This document shows, piece after piece, positions 32,659 through 41,727 of a DNA stretch of 64,000 bases; position 1 is the first letter of the stretch; every line of letters starts with the position of its first letter. The DNA lies in assembly GCA_902491475.1 (NCBI GenBank), contig CABUHY010000010.1, forward strand, positions 1 through 64,000. Reading direction: 5' to 3'. Below the pieces are notes generated by a model. The model was not told where the DNA came from and did no database searches. It saw nothing but the letters and a program-made list of their open reading frames with translations. This DNA comes from an uncultured Eubacteriales bacterium. Its GTDB lineage: Bacteria; Bacillota; Clostridia; Oscillospirales; Acutalibacteraceae. Position numbers and translations under genes: made by a program.

Positions 32659-32970
32659 ATGAAAGATGTGCTCAAGCTTATAGTCGAGACCGACAAGGCG
32701 TCGAGACTTGAGGTTCAAAAAGCGGTTGACGAGCGTGAAGCTCTCAACGAAAGCCTTACCAAAATCAAAGACGAAATTTATTCGAAATATGACAAAAAAG
32801 CGCAGACACGGACGGAAAACGAAAAAGCGCTTGCCGACAGTGAAATAAAAAAGGAAAAAGAGAGCATCAAGGCTCGCACCGAGCAGAAAAAGCAGGAGCT
32901 CAACGCCCTTTATGAGAGCGAGCACGGCGCTTGGGAAAAGCATATTGCGGATGCGGTTATTTCCGATTGA
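32659..32970 (+). CDS. ntpF: V-type ATPase peripheral stalk subunit (NtpF/G-H like)
   Basis: A 103-residue, almost wholly helical and highly charged protein (Lys/Glu-rich from about 20 to 85), as expected for the coiled-coil partner of subunit E in the peripheral stalk. It opens the operon, the position of NtpF in Enterococcus hirae. Sequence identity in this family is always low, so the call rests on length, composition and operon position. ATG at 32659 is preferred over a GTG 12 nt upstream, which sits only 2 nt from AAGGAAAGG. Confidence 0.75.
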   Translation: MKDVLKLIVETDKASRLEVQKAVDEREALNESLTKIKDEIYSKYDKKAQTRTENEKALADSEIKKEKESIKARTEQKKQELNALYESEHGAWEKHIADAVISD

Positions 32971-33006
32971 TTTTCGGTGCGGTAATTTGTCGAAAGGAGG
33001 CAGAAG

Positions 33007-34050
33007 ATGAGTAAAATATCCAATCTTGCGGGTAATGCGATACTTGCAAAGGCTCGGGCAATGAGCGCAGGGTTTTTAACGGACGAGGATTATGCCTCGC
33101 TCATTAACTGCCGCAATGTCAACGAGGTCGTTTCGTATCTCCGTTCCAATACAGCCTATTCCGAGGCGCAGTCGCTTTCGTCGTCAACGGTATTTTCCAA
33201 GGCGAGAGTCGAGACGGAAATCCGTAAGTACAATTACGGCAGGATAGCCGCCCTCGCTTCGTTTGAAAAGGCGATAGGTCAGAAAATGAATGAGCTTATC
33301 TTTTTGAATTACGACATTTCGCTCATTCTTTCGTGTGCCGACAGGCTCGATTCAAAGGCGATTTCAAAGTTTTCGCTTTTCTCCCCCGAGGCTTATTACA
33401 AGCGTTCTCAGCTTAACAGGACGGCGCTTGAAGCCGCTTCCGATTTTGATGAGTTCTATGCGGCTCTTGAGGGCACGAAATATCAGCATATACTTGACAT
33501 TTTCAAAAATTCCAATACGGAATTTACAATAACCGGTCTTGAAAATGCTCTTTACCGTTATCTTTGCGACAATGCCGAAAAACTTATCAAAAAGGAATAT
33601 AAGGGCGAAGCAAAAACGGAGCTTTCAAAAATCTTTATGGCAAAATCCGATTTCAAGATGATTGAGAGCATATACCGGATGAAGAAATATTTCCCGAATC
33701 AGCCCTGTACATATGAGACGGTGTTTTATTCCAACTATTCGGCGTTTTCAAAAAATGAAATTGACCGTATGCTTTCTTGCACGGACACGGACGGAGTGTT
33801 TGACATATTCAAAAAATCCGTTTACGGAAAATTTGTGGATGAAAGCTTAAAGGACAATATCGAAAAGTGCACGCACCGTGCAGCTCTTTCGATAAACAAA
33901 AAAAATCTTTTGTTTTCAACGGCTCCCGAGGTGGTTATGTTCAGCTACATAGGAATACTTGAAAACGAAACGAAGAATATAATTATGATTACCGAGGGCG
34001 TGGATTACTCTCTGTCGCCCGAATCCATATCGGAATTTCTCATAAAGTGA
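33007..34050 (+). CDS. ntpC: V-type ATPase subunit C (d/AC39-like)
   Basis: A 347-residue helical protein of the AC39/NtpC family, the funnel that joins the central rotor stalk to the membrane K ring. Three repeated helical bundles are expected; visible family features are the N-terminal ANAILAKARAMSAGFLTDEDYASLI-type start (here GNAILAKARAMSAG), RSYLRSNT-like text and a central YYKRSQL block. The start has AAAGGAGG upstream. Between C and the flanking stalk and I genes the gaps are 36 and 25 nt. Three cysteines near the C-terminal half are not known to matter. Confidence 0.88.
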   Translation: MSKISNLAGNAILAKARAMSAGFLTDEDYASLINCRNVNEVVSYLRSNTAYSEAQSLSSSTVFSKARVETEIRKYNYGRIAALASFEKAIGQKMNELIFLNYDISLILSCADRLDSKAISKFSLFSPEAYYKRSQLNRTALEAASDFDEFYAALEGTKYQHILDIFKNSNTEFTITGLENALYRYLCDNAEKLIKKEYKGEAKTELSKIFMAKSDFKMIESIYRMKKYFPNQPCTYETVFYSNYSAFSKNEIDRMLSCTDTDGVFDIFKKSVYGKFVDESLKDNIEKCTHRAALSINKKNLLFSTAPEVVMFSYIGILENETKNIIMITEGVDYSLSPESISEFLIK

Positions 34051-34075
34051 GAAAAATTTTTGAAAGGAGATAAAA

Positions 34076-36016
34076 ATGGCAATCGAAAAAATGGAACTCG
34101 TTAAAGTCAGCGGTTCTCTCGAGAGTATGACCGAAGTCTGCGAGAAGCTTTGCGAAAGCGAATGCTTCCATCCCGAGCAGGCGGCTAAGCATATCTCGGC
34201 GGAAATGGGCTTTATACCGTTCACGGACGAAAATCCATACGCCGCACAGCTTTCCGAGCTTACGGAGCTCGCTTCAAGCGTCGGAATCACGCCCGAGCTT
34301 GTCGAGCTTAAAAAGATGACGCAGCTCAGCGAAGAGGATAAGGAGTACATACGGTCGGTTAAAAAGAAAATCGCGGACTATAACGAAAAAATAAATTCAC
34401 TCAACGAACAGAAGGCGGTCTGCGAAGCGGGAATTAAGAGCTACGAGCACTTCAAGGGGCTTGATGTCGATTTGGACGACATTGCCGAGTGCGAGTTCAT
34501 AAAGGTACGCTTCGGACATCTCCCCAAGGAGAGCTACAAGAGGCTCAACACGGTGTACAAGGATAACCCCTATGTTTTCTTCTATCCGTGCTCGGAGGAT
34601 AAAACGGACTATTGGGGCGCATACTTCGCTCCCGTTGACAAGCTTGACGAAATCGACGGAATTTTCGCATTCCTGTTTTTCGAGCCCACTCCGGTGCCCG
34701 GTGCGGCAGGAACGGTTGACGAGGTTATCGAGCAGTGTACAAAGAGTATCGAGATACTTACCTCGACTCTTGACGAAACGCAGAAAGCTCTTACGGACTT
34801 CCTCTCAAGCGAGAAAGAGCATCTCAATTATCTCTATTCAAATATGATGTATCTCAACTCCGTATATGAATTGAGAAGCTATGCTTTACATAACGAAAAG
34901 TTCTTTGCCTTTGTCGGATATGTTCCGAAAAGCGAGACGGAGAAGTTCGATGCGGCGCTGAAAGACATAAAATCCGTTCAGGTCGAGTGCGAGGACGCAC
35001 CCAAGGATGACAGCGCTGTTGTTCCCGTCAAGTACAAAAAGCGCAACAAGCTGCTTTCACTGCTTATAGAGCCCTATAAATTCTATGTCGATATGTACGG
35101 CTCACCGTCCTATACGGATATAGATGTTACGGCGTTTGTCGCAATCACTTATACCGTGCTTTTCGGTATAATGTTCGGCGACCTCGGTCAGGGCTTCGTG
35201 CTTGCGGTGCTCGGCTTCTGTATGTGGAAGTTCAAGAAATCGGGACTCGGAAAAATCCTTGTTCCCTGCGGAATTTCCTCAATGATATTCGGCTTTATCT
35301 TCGGCAGCGTGTTCGGCTTTGAGGAAGCGCTCAATCCCGTTTACGAAAAGCTCGGTTGGAGCGGAAAACCGCTGTCGGTTATGGACAGTATCAATACGGT
35401 ATTGCTGTTTGCCATCGCCATAGGCGTAGGACTTATGGTTGTCGCAATAGTTATGAACATATACGCTTGTATCAAGAGAAAGCATATAGGCGAGGCGATA
35501 TTCAGTCAGAACGGTCTTGTCGGTCTTATACTTTATCTCTGCGGCGTAAATTTGGCTTCCGGATTTATGGGCGGCCCGTCGCCTATCCCGTCGGCAGTGT
35601 GCGCTCCGTTGCTCGGTGTGTGCGCGTTCCTGTTGTTTATCAAGGAAATCCCGATTGGAATTATCGACAAGCACCCCGATTGGAAGCCCGAGAGCGTATC
35701 GGACTTTATCCTTCAGAATTTGTTCGAGCTTCTCGAATACATCCTTTCTTATCTGTCGAACACGGTTTCGTTCCTTCGTGTAGGCGCTTTCGTGCTTGTC
35801 CACGCAGGTATGATGATGGTTGTTTTCTCGCTTGCGGGCGACAGTGAAAATATCTTCGTAATCGTTCTCGGCAACGTGCTTGTAATCGCCCTTGAGGGAT
35901 TGCTCACGGGTATCCAGGCATTGAGACTTGAATATTACGAAATGTTCTCAAGGTTCTTTGACGGCAGCGGCATTGCCTATACGCCGTTCAAGCTGAATAA
36001 AAGCATTAACAAATAA
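34076..36016 (+). CDS. ntpI: V-type ATPase subunit I (a subunit)
   Basis: The 646-residue membrane stator. The N-terminal half (about 1-330) is a soluble coiled-coil-rich arm that contacts the peripheral stalks. The C-terminal half has seven or eight hydrophobic segments and carries GIMFGDLGQGFVLA, FGSVFGFEE and the conserved SYLSNTVSFLRVGAFVLVHAGM segment, in which the arginine of FLRVG is expected to face the K-ring carboxylate during ion transport. GLLTGIQALRLEYYEMFSRFF is the family's C-terminal signature. The gene has an AAGGAGAT site and is 20 nt from ntpK. Confidence 0.94.
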   Translation: MAIEKMELVKVSGSLESMTEVCEKLCESECFHPEQAAKHISAEMGFIPFTDENPYAAQLSELTELASSVGITPELVELKKMTQLSEEDKEYIRSVKKKIADYNEKINSLNEQKAVCEAGIKSYEHFKGLDVDLDDIAECEFIKVRFGHLPKESYKRLNTVYKDNPYVFFYPCSEDKTDYWGAYFAPVDKLDEIDGIFAFLFFEPTPVPGAAGTVDEVIEQCTKSIEILTSTLDETQKALTDFLSSEKEHLNYLYSNMMYLNSVYELRSYALHNEKFFAFVGYVPKSETEKFDAALKDIKSVQVECEDAPKDDSAVVPVKYKKRNKLLSLLIEPYKFYVDMYGSPSYTDIDVTAFVAITYTVLFGIMFGDLGQGFVLAVLGFCMWKFKKSGLGKILVPCGISSMIFGFIFGSVFGFEEALNPVYEKLGWSGKPLSVMDSINTVLLFAIAIGVGLMVVAIVMNIYACIKRKHIGEAIFSQNGLVGLILYLCGVNLASGFMGGPSPIPSAVCAPLLGVCAFLLFIKEIPIGIIDKHPDWKPESVSDFILQNLFELLEYILSYLSNTVSFLRVGAFVLVHAGMMMVVFSLAGDSENIFVIVLGNVLVIALEGLLTGIQALRLEYYEMFSRFFDGSGIAYTPFKLNKSINK

Positions 36017-36035
36017 TTTTTCGGAGGAATAAAAA

Positions 36036-36500
36036 ATGACTACATTGTTTTACATCTTAATGGTACTCGCTCCCGTTGCTCTCTTTGCGACGGCATTCAT
36101 CGCAGTTAAAAACCGCTTCAGCGGCAAATCAATCAAAAAGCCCCTTAAAATGAATGTGGCTGTATTTGCAGTTCTCGTTGTTCTTATTTCCGTTCTTTGC
36201 GTAAATGTATTTGCGGCAGAAGAGCCGGCAGACACAAGCGATGTTGCAACAACAAGCATTGCGGTAGCTCCCACGGAAACCGACAACTCAAAGGGTCTCG
36301 GACTTCTTGCGGCAGGTCTTGTTACGGGTCTTGCAGGTATCGGCGGCGGTATCGCCGTTGCGGCAGGTGCTCCCGCAGCTATCGCAGCCACAGCAGAAAA
36401 CCCGAAATCATTCGGTAAATCAATCATCTTCGTTGCCTTGGGTGAGTCAATCGCTCTTTACGGCGTCGTTATTTCAATTCTTATTCTTAACAAAATATAA
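36036..36500 (+). CDS. ntpK: V-type ATPase subunit K (c ring proteolipid)
   Basis: Rotor-ring proteolipid of 154 residues. The C-terminal 70 residues form a typical helical hairpin: glycine-rich GLAGIGGGIAVAAGAPAAIAA, a polar loop with ENPKSFGK, and a second helix with the ion-binding Glu137 in ALGESIALYG. The N-terminal half has two hydrophobic segments (about 5-24 and 40-61) without a carboxylate or the c-hairpin pattern, ending at a VFAAEEPAD segment that resembles a signal cleavage site. It is therefore either a cleaved leader or a degenerate first hairpin, giving one ion site per subunit. Na+ versus H+ use is undecided: ES is present, but no helix-1 Gln is visible. Confidence 0.9.
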   Translation: MTTLFYILMVLAPVALFATAFIAVKNRFSGKSIKKPLKMNVAVFAVLVVLISVLCVNVFAAEEPADTSDVATTSIAVAPTETDNSKGLGLLAAGLVTGLAGIGGGIAVAAGAPAAIAATAENPKSFGKSIIFVALGESIALYGVVISILILNKI

Positions 36501-36511
36501 GGGTAAACAAA

Positions 36512-36817
36512 ATGAAAATGTTACTTATTACCGACAGTTCGGACGCTCTTATCGGTATGCGCCTTGCCGGAGTTGAGACGGTTCGCGTCAAGAACCCGAC
36601 TTCTGCCGCCGCCGAGATAAAAAAGGTTTATACGAACCCGGAAATCGGTATAGTTTTTATTACTGCGTCGATTGAAAAGATGTGCAAGGACGACATTTTT
36701 CAGTTGAAGCAGGCAGGCAGACCCCTTGTGGCGGTTATTCCCGATTCGGACGGCAGCGGACAGAGCGCAAATGCCGTTGCGGAATATATTGCCGACGCAA
36801 TAGGAATTAAGATTTGA
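36512..36817 (+). CDS. ntpG: V-type ATPase subunit F (central stalk, NtpG)
   Basis: A 101-residue alpha/beta protein of the central rotor stalk, binding subunit D. It begins MKMLLITDSSDALIGMRLAGVE, matching the N-terminal strand-helix of the family, has GIVFITASIEKM in the middle strand and ends in a helix. An AAGGGT site lies 8 nt before the ATG. It sits between ntpK and ntpE. Naming follows E. hirae, where NtpG is the F-type subunit. Confidence 0.88.
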   Translation: MKMLLITDSSDALIGMRLAGVETVRVKNPTSAAAEIKKVYTNPEIGIVFITASIEKMCKDDIFQLKQAGRPLVAVIPDSDGSGQSANAVAEYIADAIGIKI

Positions 36818-36835
36818 TGCGAAGAGGTGAACGAA

Positions 36836-37429
36836 TTGAGCGCTTTTGAAAACAATGCAAAAGCATTTACCGACGCTATTCGCAAAATGGCGAAAGAAAA
36901 GTGCAAAACGATAAACGAAGAGACAGAGTTTATCAAAAATCAGCGGACCGATGCGTTTGAAAAGGACGCCGAAGCCCGTTGCGACAGTTACATAAAGTAC
37001 GAAACATCAAGAATAAAATCGGAAAAGAACAAGGCTGTTTCCGCAGCCGAGGAGGAAGCGAAAAAAGAGCTTTCCGCTTTGAGAAACGAGTTGACTCAAA
37101 AGGTCTTTTCGTCTGCCGCACAGCAGATAGAGAGCTTTACCGACAGCGCAGAGTATGTCGACTACCTTGTAAAATCGGTTAAAGAGATATACAAAAACGC
37201 TTCCGAAAACACGGTTTATTATCTTTCCGAAAAGGACTTGAAGCATGAGGCGGATATTAAAAAAGCCCTGCTCAACGACAATTTGAAGTTCTTGAAGAGC
37301 AATGAAATAGTTCTCGGCGGCGTCAAAGCGCACGACAAGGACTCGGGTTGCCTTTATGACAATTCGCTTGATGTTAAATTCGAAGAACAGAAGGAATGGT
37401 TCCTCGAAAATTCCGGCTTGAAGATATAA
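36836..37429 (+). CDS. ntpE: V-type ATPase subunit E (peripheral stalk)
   Basis: A 197-residue subunit with a long N-terminal charged helix (about 1-100) that would pair with the stalk subunit encoded at 32659, and a C-terminal globular head (about 100-197) with SAEYVDYLVKSVKEIY and GGVKAHDKDSGCLYDNSLDVKFEEQKEW, as in the family. The start is proposed as TTG at 36836, because AGAGGTGA at 36823-36830 is a proper ribosome binding site for it; the in-frame GTG at 36827 is part of that site. A 13-nt gap leads to ntpA. Confidence 0.87.
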   Translation: MSAFENNAKAFTDAIRKMAKEKCKTINEETEFIKNQRTDAFEKDAEARCDSYIKYETSRIKSEKNKAVSAAEEEAKKELSALRNELTQKVFSSAAQQIESFTDSAEYVDYLVKSVKEIYKNASENTVYYLSEKDLKHEADIKKALLNDNLKFLKSNEIVLGGVKAHDKDSGCLYDNSLDVKFEEQKEWFLENSGLKI

Positions 37430-37442
37430 GGAGGGCGAAATT

Positions 37443-39197
37443 ATGCAGGAAAACAAAATATTCGGCATTAACGGCCCTGTCGTTACCGTAAAAGGTAAGA
37501 CCGACCTTGAAATGATGGAGACGGTTTATGTCGGCAATGCGGGACTTATCGGCGAGGTAATCAAGGTTGACTCCGACTTTACGACAATACAGGTTTACGA
37601 GGAGACCACGGGTCTTAAACCCGGCGAACCCGTTGTATCCACAGGCTCGCCCATGAGCGTTACGCTGGGACCCGGAATTCTCGGAAACATCTTTGACGGT
37701 ATTGAGAGACCCCTGCCCGAGATTGAAAAGAAATTCGGTCCGTTCATAGGCAGAGGCGCAAACTTCAGCTCGCTTGACACCGAAAAGAAATATTCGGTTA
37801 CCGTAAAGGTCAATGTGGGCGACCGTCTTTCGGGCGGCGATATTTTCGCAGAGTGCCCCGAAACCGATATTATCACACATAAGGCTATGGTATCGCCGTA
37901 TCTTTCGGGCGAGGTAACAGAGGTTGCCCCCGACGGCGAATACACCGTAAACGATACCATAATCAAATTAAAAACCGACTCGGGCGAGATAAAGGATTTG
38001 ACCCTTTGTCAGAAGTGGCCCATCCGTAACCCGAGACCTATAAAGAAAAGACTTCCGGCTGTTAAACCGCTTATCACGGGTCAGCGAGTAATCGACTCCG
38101 TTTTCCCGATAGCAAAGGGCGGTGCGGCGGCTATCCCCGGAGGCTTCGGTACAGGTAAAACAATGACTCAGCACCAGCTTGCAAAGTGGTGCGACGCAGA
38201 TATAATCATCTATGTCGGCTGCGGCGAGCGCGGAAACGAAATGACGCAGGTACTTACGGAGTTTTCGGAGCTTATCGACCCGAAATCGCAGAAGCCCTTG
38301 CTTTCGAGAACGGTGCTTATCGCTAACACTTCAAATATGCCCGTTGCGGCTCGTGAGGCTTCCATTTACACGGGTATTACCCTTGCGGAATATTACCGTG
38401 ATATGGGTTATCACACGGCGCTGATGGCAGACTCCACCTCCCGTTGGGCGGAGGCGTTGCGTGAAATCTCGGGACGACTTGAAGAAATGCCCGCCGACGA
38501 AGGCTTCCCGGCATATCTTCCCTCAAGACTTTCCGAGTTCTATGAGCGTTCGGGATATGTTGAAAACCTCAACTCAACCGAGGGCTCGATTACGCTTATC
38601 GGTGCGGTTTCTCCGCAGGGCTCGGACTTCTCGGAGCCTGTTACACAGAACACAAAGAGATTTACACGTTGCTTCTGGGCGCTTGATAAATCGCTCGCAT
38701 ACGCAAGACACTATCCGGCAATCAACTGGAATTTGTCTTACAGTGAGTACATAGGCGACCTTTCGGCGTGGTACAGGGACAATATCGCTCCCGACTTCAT
38801 AGAGAAGCGTGAAGAGATATGCTCGCTGTTGCTTGAAGAAAATTCTCTTATGGAGATTGTAAAGCTTATCGGCTCGGATGTTCTTCCCGACGACCAGAAG
38901 CTGATAATCGAAACGGCAAGGGTAATCAGGGTAGGCTTCTTACAGCAGAACGCCTTCCACAAGGACGACACCTTCGTTCCGCTTGAAAAGCAGTATAAGA
39001 TGATGGACGCAATTCTTCATCTTTACCACCGCTCAAAGGAAGTCGTAGCAAGGCAGATACCCATTTCAAAGATACTTGCCACGGGACTTTTCGACAGGCT
39101 TGTACAGATGAAATACGATGTTCCGAACGATAAACTTTCAATGATTGACGACTGCATCAAGGACATTGATGTTCAGCTTGATTTAATAATGAGATAG
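37443..39197 (+). CDS. ntpA: V-type ATPase catalytic subunit A
   Basis: The catalytic subunit, 584 residues. The N-terminal beta barrel starts IFGINGPVVTVKG. The A-type non-homologous region (about 110-190) is present, the P-loop GGFGTGKT is at 233-240, and GCGERGNEM follows in the next block with the catalytic glutamate. ALMADSTSRWAEALREISGRLEEMPADEG is the strongly conserved central motif. Length is normal. In an anaerobe of this type the enzyme may either pump ions at the expense of ATP or make ATP. No F-type ATP synthase gene is in the window, so which way it runs is open. Confidence 0.97.
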   Translation: MQENKIFGINGPVVTVKGKTDLEMMETVYVGNAGLIGEVIKVDSDFTTIQVYEETTGLKPGEPVVSTGSPMSVTLGPGILGNIFDGIERPLPEIEKKFGPFIGRGANFSSLDTEKKYSVTVKVNVGDRLSGGDIFAECPETDIITHKAMVSPYLSGEVTEVAPDGEYTVNDTIIKLKTDSGEIKDLTLCQKWPIRNPRPIKKRLPAVKPLITGQRVIDSVFPIAKGGAAAIPGGFGTGKTMTQHQLAKWCDADIIIYVGCGERGNEMTQVLTEFSELIDPKSQKPLLSRTVLIANTSNMPVAAREASIYTGITLAEYYRDMGYHTALMADSTSRWAEALREISGRLEEMPADEGFPAYLPSRLSEFYERSGYVENLNSTEGSITLIGAVSPQGSDFSEPVTQNTKRFTRCFWALDKSLAYARHYPAINWNLSYSEYIGDLSAWYRDNIAPDFIEKREEICSLLLEENSLMEIVKLIGSDVLPDDQKLIIETARVIRVGFLQQNAFHKDDTFVPLEKQYKMMDAILHLYHRSKEVVARQIPISKILATGLFDRLVQMKYDVPNDKLSMIDDCIKDIDVQLDLIMR

Positions 39198-39211
39198 GCA
39201 GGTGAGCAGAA

Positions 39212-40588
39212 TTGATTATTAAGCACTTAAACATTGACGAAATCAACGGCTCTCTTGTCGTATTGGACCATGTAAAGGACGCTTCGGCGGAGGAAATGGT
39301 TGAGTTAAGGCTCAACGACGGAACCGTCAGAACGGGCAGAATAGTTAAAATCGACGGCGAGAGAATTACGGTTCAGGTCTTTGAGGGTACAAGAGGCATT
39401 TCCATGAGCAATGTCACGACAACCCTTATGGGCAAGACCATGGAGGTTTCGCTTTCACCCGAAATTCTCGGCAGAACGCTTGACGGTCTCGGCAGACCCA
39501 TTGACGGTCTCGGCGAGATTTATCCCGATGAAAAAAGAGATGTAAACGGCTCCCCGATAAACCCCGTTTCGAGAGAGTATCCGAGGAACTTCATTCAGAC
39601 GGGTATTTCTTCAATCGACGCTCTTACAACGCTTATCAGAGGTCAGAAGCTTCCCATCTTCTCGGGTTCGGGTATGAAGCACAACGAGCTTGCCGTTCAG
39701 CTTGTCCGTCAGGCTACAATTTCCGACGGAGACGATTTTGCGATAGTTTTCGCCGCAATGGGCGTTAAAAACGATGTTGCGATGTACTTCCGCAATTCGT
39801 TTGAAGAGGCAAATGTTATGAACAGGGTTGTTATGCTGCTGAACCTTGCAAACGACCCGATTATCGAAAGAATTATGACCCCGAAATGTGCGCTTACCAT
39901 TGCGGAGTATCTTGCGTTTACGCTTCATAAGCACATACTTGTAATTATGACTGATATGACCTCATACTGCGAGGCGTTGCGTGAGTTCTCAAGCTCTAAG
40001 GGCGAAATCCCCGGTCGTAAGGGCTTCCCGGGTTATCTTTATTCCGACCTTGCTTCGCTTTACGAGAGAGCGGGTATGATTAACGGCTGCGAGGGCTCGG
40101 TTACACAGATACCGATTCTTACAATGCCCAACGACGACATTACGCACCCCATTCCCGACCTTACGGGATATATCACGGAGGGACAGATAGTTCTTGACCG
40201 TGAGCTTGACTACAAGGGCATTTATCCGCCCGTAAGCGTTCTTCCGTCGCTTTCCCGTCTTATGAAGGACGGCATAGGCGAGGGCGCTACGAGAGAGGAC
40301 CATCAGACCCTTGCAAACCAGCTTCTTGCAACCTACGCAAAGGTTCAGGACGCAAAGGCGCTTGCCTCGGTTATCGGCGAGGACGAGTTGAGCAAGGAGG
40401 ATAAGCTGCTTCTTAACTTCGGCAACGAGTTTGAGAAGAGGTTTATCAACCAGAGCTTTACCGAGAACAGAAGCATCAACGAAACGCTTGACCTCGGTTG
40501 GGAGCTTCTTTCGGCACTGCCGAGAAATATGCTTGACCGTGTTGACGACAAGACCATCGAGAAGCACTATAAGGGCGCAGTAAAATAA
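39212..40588 (+). CDS. ntpB: V-type ATPase regulatory subunit B
   Basis: Non-catalytic partner of subunit A, 458 residues. It has the RecA-like fold but no P-loop: the corresponding position reads PIFSGSGMKHNELAVQ. The barrel domain carries GRTLDGLGRPIDG, and MTDMTSYCEALREFSSSKGEIPGRKGFPGYLYSDLASLYERAG is the conserved central region. The start is TTG at 39212 after AGGTGA at 39200-39205, an unusual but convincing choice. The C-terminal helical domain is intact. Confidence 0.97.
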   Translation: MIIKHLNIDEINGSLVVLDHVKDASAEEMVELRLNDGTVRTGRIVKIDGERITVQVFEGTRGISMSNVTTTLMGKTMEVSLSPEILGRTLDGLGRPIDGLGEIYPDEKRDVNGSPINPVSREYPRNFIQTGISSIDALTTLIRGQKLPIFSGSGMKHNELAVQLVRQATISDGDDFAIVFAAMGVKNDVAMYFRNSFEEANVMNRVVMLLNLANDPIIERIMTPKCALTIAEYLAFTLHKHILVIMTDMTSYCEALREFSSSKGEIPGRKGFPGYLYSDLASLYERAGMINGCEGSVTQIPILTMPNDDITHPIPDLTGYITEGQIVLDRELDYKGIYPPVSVLPSLSRLMKDGIGEGATREDHQTLANQLLATYAKVQDAKALASVIGEDELSKEDKLLLNFGNEFEKRFINQSFTENRSINETLDLGWELLSALPRNMLDRVDDKTIEKHYKGAVK

Positions 40589-40616
40589 TAAACTTCAATG
40601 AAAGGAGCGTGAGTAA

Positions 40617-41237
40617 ATGGCGCAGGTTTTCCCGACAAAAGCCAATCTTATGGCAACGCAGAAATCGCTTTCCCTTGCAAAGCTCGGTTATGAGCTTATG
40701 GACAGGAAAAGAAATATACTTGTGCGTGAGATGATGCAGCTTGTTGACGAGGCAAAGGAAGTCGAAAGCACAATAAACGAGGCGTACAAAAAGGCGTACG
40801 CATCACTGCAAAAGGCGAACATAACGCTCGGACTTTGCTCCGATTACGCACGCACCGTTCCGCTTGACAATACGCTCAAGGTTGATTACAAGAGCGTTAT
40901 GGGCGTTGAAATTCCGCAGATAACCCTCGGCGAGCAGGATATGAAAAACTATTACGGCTTTGACACCACAAATTCTTATCTTGACGAGGCTTATTTCAAT
41001 TTCAACGAGGCTAAAAAGCTCAGCGTTAAGCTTGTTGAAACGCAGACCTCAATCTATCGCCTTGCCGATGCGATAAAGAAAACGCAGAAGAGAGCAAACG
41101 CACTCAACAACATTATGATACCGAGGTTTACGCAGACGGTTAAATTCATTTCCGAAGCACTCGACGAAAAAGAGCGTGAGGATTTTACCCGCCTCAAAGT
41201 CGTCAAGAGCACAAAGGAAAAAGCAAAAAACAAATAA
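40617..41237 (+). CDS. ntpD: V-type ATPase subunit D (central stalk)
   Basis: The rotor shaft, 206 residues, made of two long antiparallel helices. It begins QVFPTKANLMATQKSLSLAKLGYELMDRKRNILVREMMQLV, the family signature, and the C-terminal helix has RLADAIKKTQKRANALNNIMIPRF. The terminal tail is Lys-rich. It closes the operon and is followed at once by a strong terminator at 41253. Confidence 0.95.
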   Translation: MAQVFPTKANLMATQKSLSLAKLGYELMDRKRNILVREMMQLVDEAKEVESTINEAYKKAYASLQKANITLGLCSDYARTVPLDNTLKVDYKSVMGVEIPQITLGEQDMKNYYGFDTTNSYLDEAYFNFNEAKKLSVKLVETQTSIYRLADAIKKTQKRANALNNIMIPRFTQTVKFISEALDEKEREDFTRLKVVKSTKEKAKNK

Positions 41238-41252
41238 TTGTATTATGTATGC

Positions 41253-41286
41253 AAAAACAGGACTTCAAAGAAGTCCTGTTTTTTTA
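41253..41286 (+). terminator. Terminator of the V-type ATPase operon
   Basis: AAAACAGGACTTC (41254-41266) and GAAGTCCTGTTTT (41270-41282) around the loop AAA, running into more T. It may also serve the convergent XRE gene ending at 41296. Confidence 0.9.
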
Positions 41287-41295
41287 TGTTGTTTA

Positions 41296-41604
41296 TTATT
41301 TTTGCAAGCCTTTGGCGATTGAAATCAAATTGTCCAACTGTTTGTCGTCCAGCGCCTTTGCCGCCGCATACAGTTCATTTGCTTTTGACGGATTTGAAGC
41401 TTCGGTATCGAAAAAGTCTTTCGGCGAAATTTTCAGAAATTCGCAGATGTAGAAAAATCCGGACAAGGACGGCATGGACTTTCCGCTTTCAATATTGTTG
41501 ATATATCCCGGATTTTGACCCATTGACAGGCTCATATCCCGTGCAGATATTCCTTTTGTCTCCCTTAATCGAGCCAAACGCAACGAAAAATCTCTTTCTG
41601 TCAT
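41296..41604 (-). CDS. Small XRE-family regulator
   Basis: A 102-residue helix-turn-helix protein: LRETKGISARDMSLSMGQNPGYINNIESGKSMPSLSGFFYICEFL covers the DNA-binding domain (about 11-62), and a short C-terminal helix (ANELYAAAKALDDKQLDNLISIAKGL) likely dimerises. It is divergent from the SLOG-domain gene, with 123 bp between them. The spacer contains two exact TGATATATTTT repeats, one over its own probable -10, which suggests autoregulation and control of the SLOG gene. Its ribosome binding site (GGCGGTGG) mirrors that of the SLOG gene. Confidence 0.85.
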   Translation of the reverse strand: MTERDFSLRLARLRETKGISARDMSLSMGQNPGYINNIESGKSMPSLSGFFYICEFLKISPKDFFDTEASNPSKANELYAAAKALDDKQLDNLISIAKGLQK

Positions 41605-41610
41605 ACATTG

Positions 41611-41717
41611 CCACCGCCTTTTGATATATTTTAGCCCATATATACTGCAATTGTGATTGATTACAGCCTATAAATATGCTAAATAACATATTACAGATGA
41701 TATATTTTCTGCGGTGG
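41611..41717. promoter_or_regulatory. Divergent control region with paired repeats
   Basis: CCACCGC (41611-41617) and GCGGTGG (41711-41717) are inverted at the two ends, and each is next to an identical 11-mer TGATATATTTT (41622-41632, 41698-41708) in direct orientation. A plus-strand promoter reads TTGATT (41657-41662), 17 bp ending TGC, TAAATA (41680-41685). The 11-mers are candidate operators for the XRE protein. Confidence 0.5.
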
Positions 41718-41727
41718 TGGGTACGAT

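Noticed and set aside
41628..41656. Minus-strand promoter for the small XRE gene
   Set aside because: TAAAAT is present at 41628-41633, but the -35 position reads TCACAA, a poor match, so no separate feature was listed.
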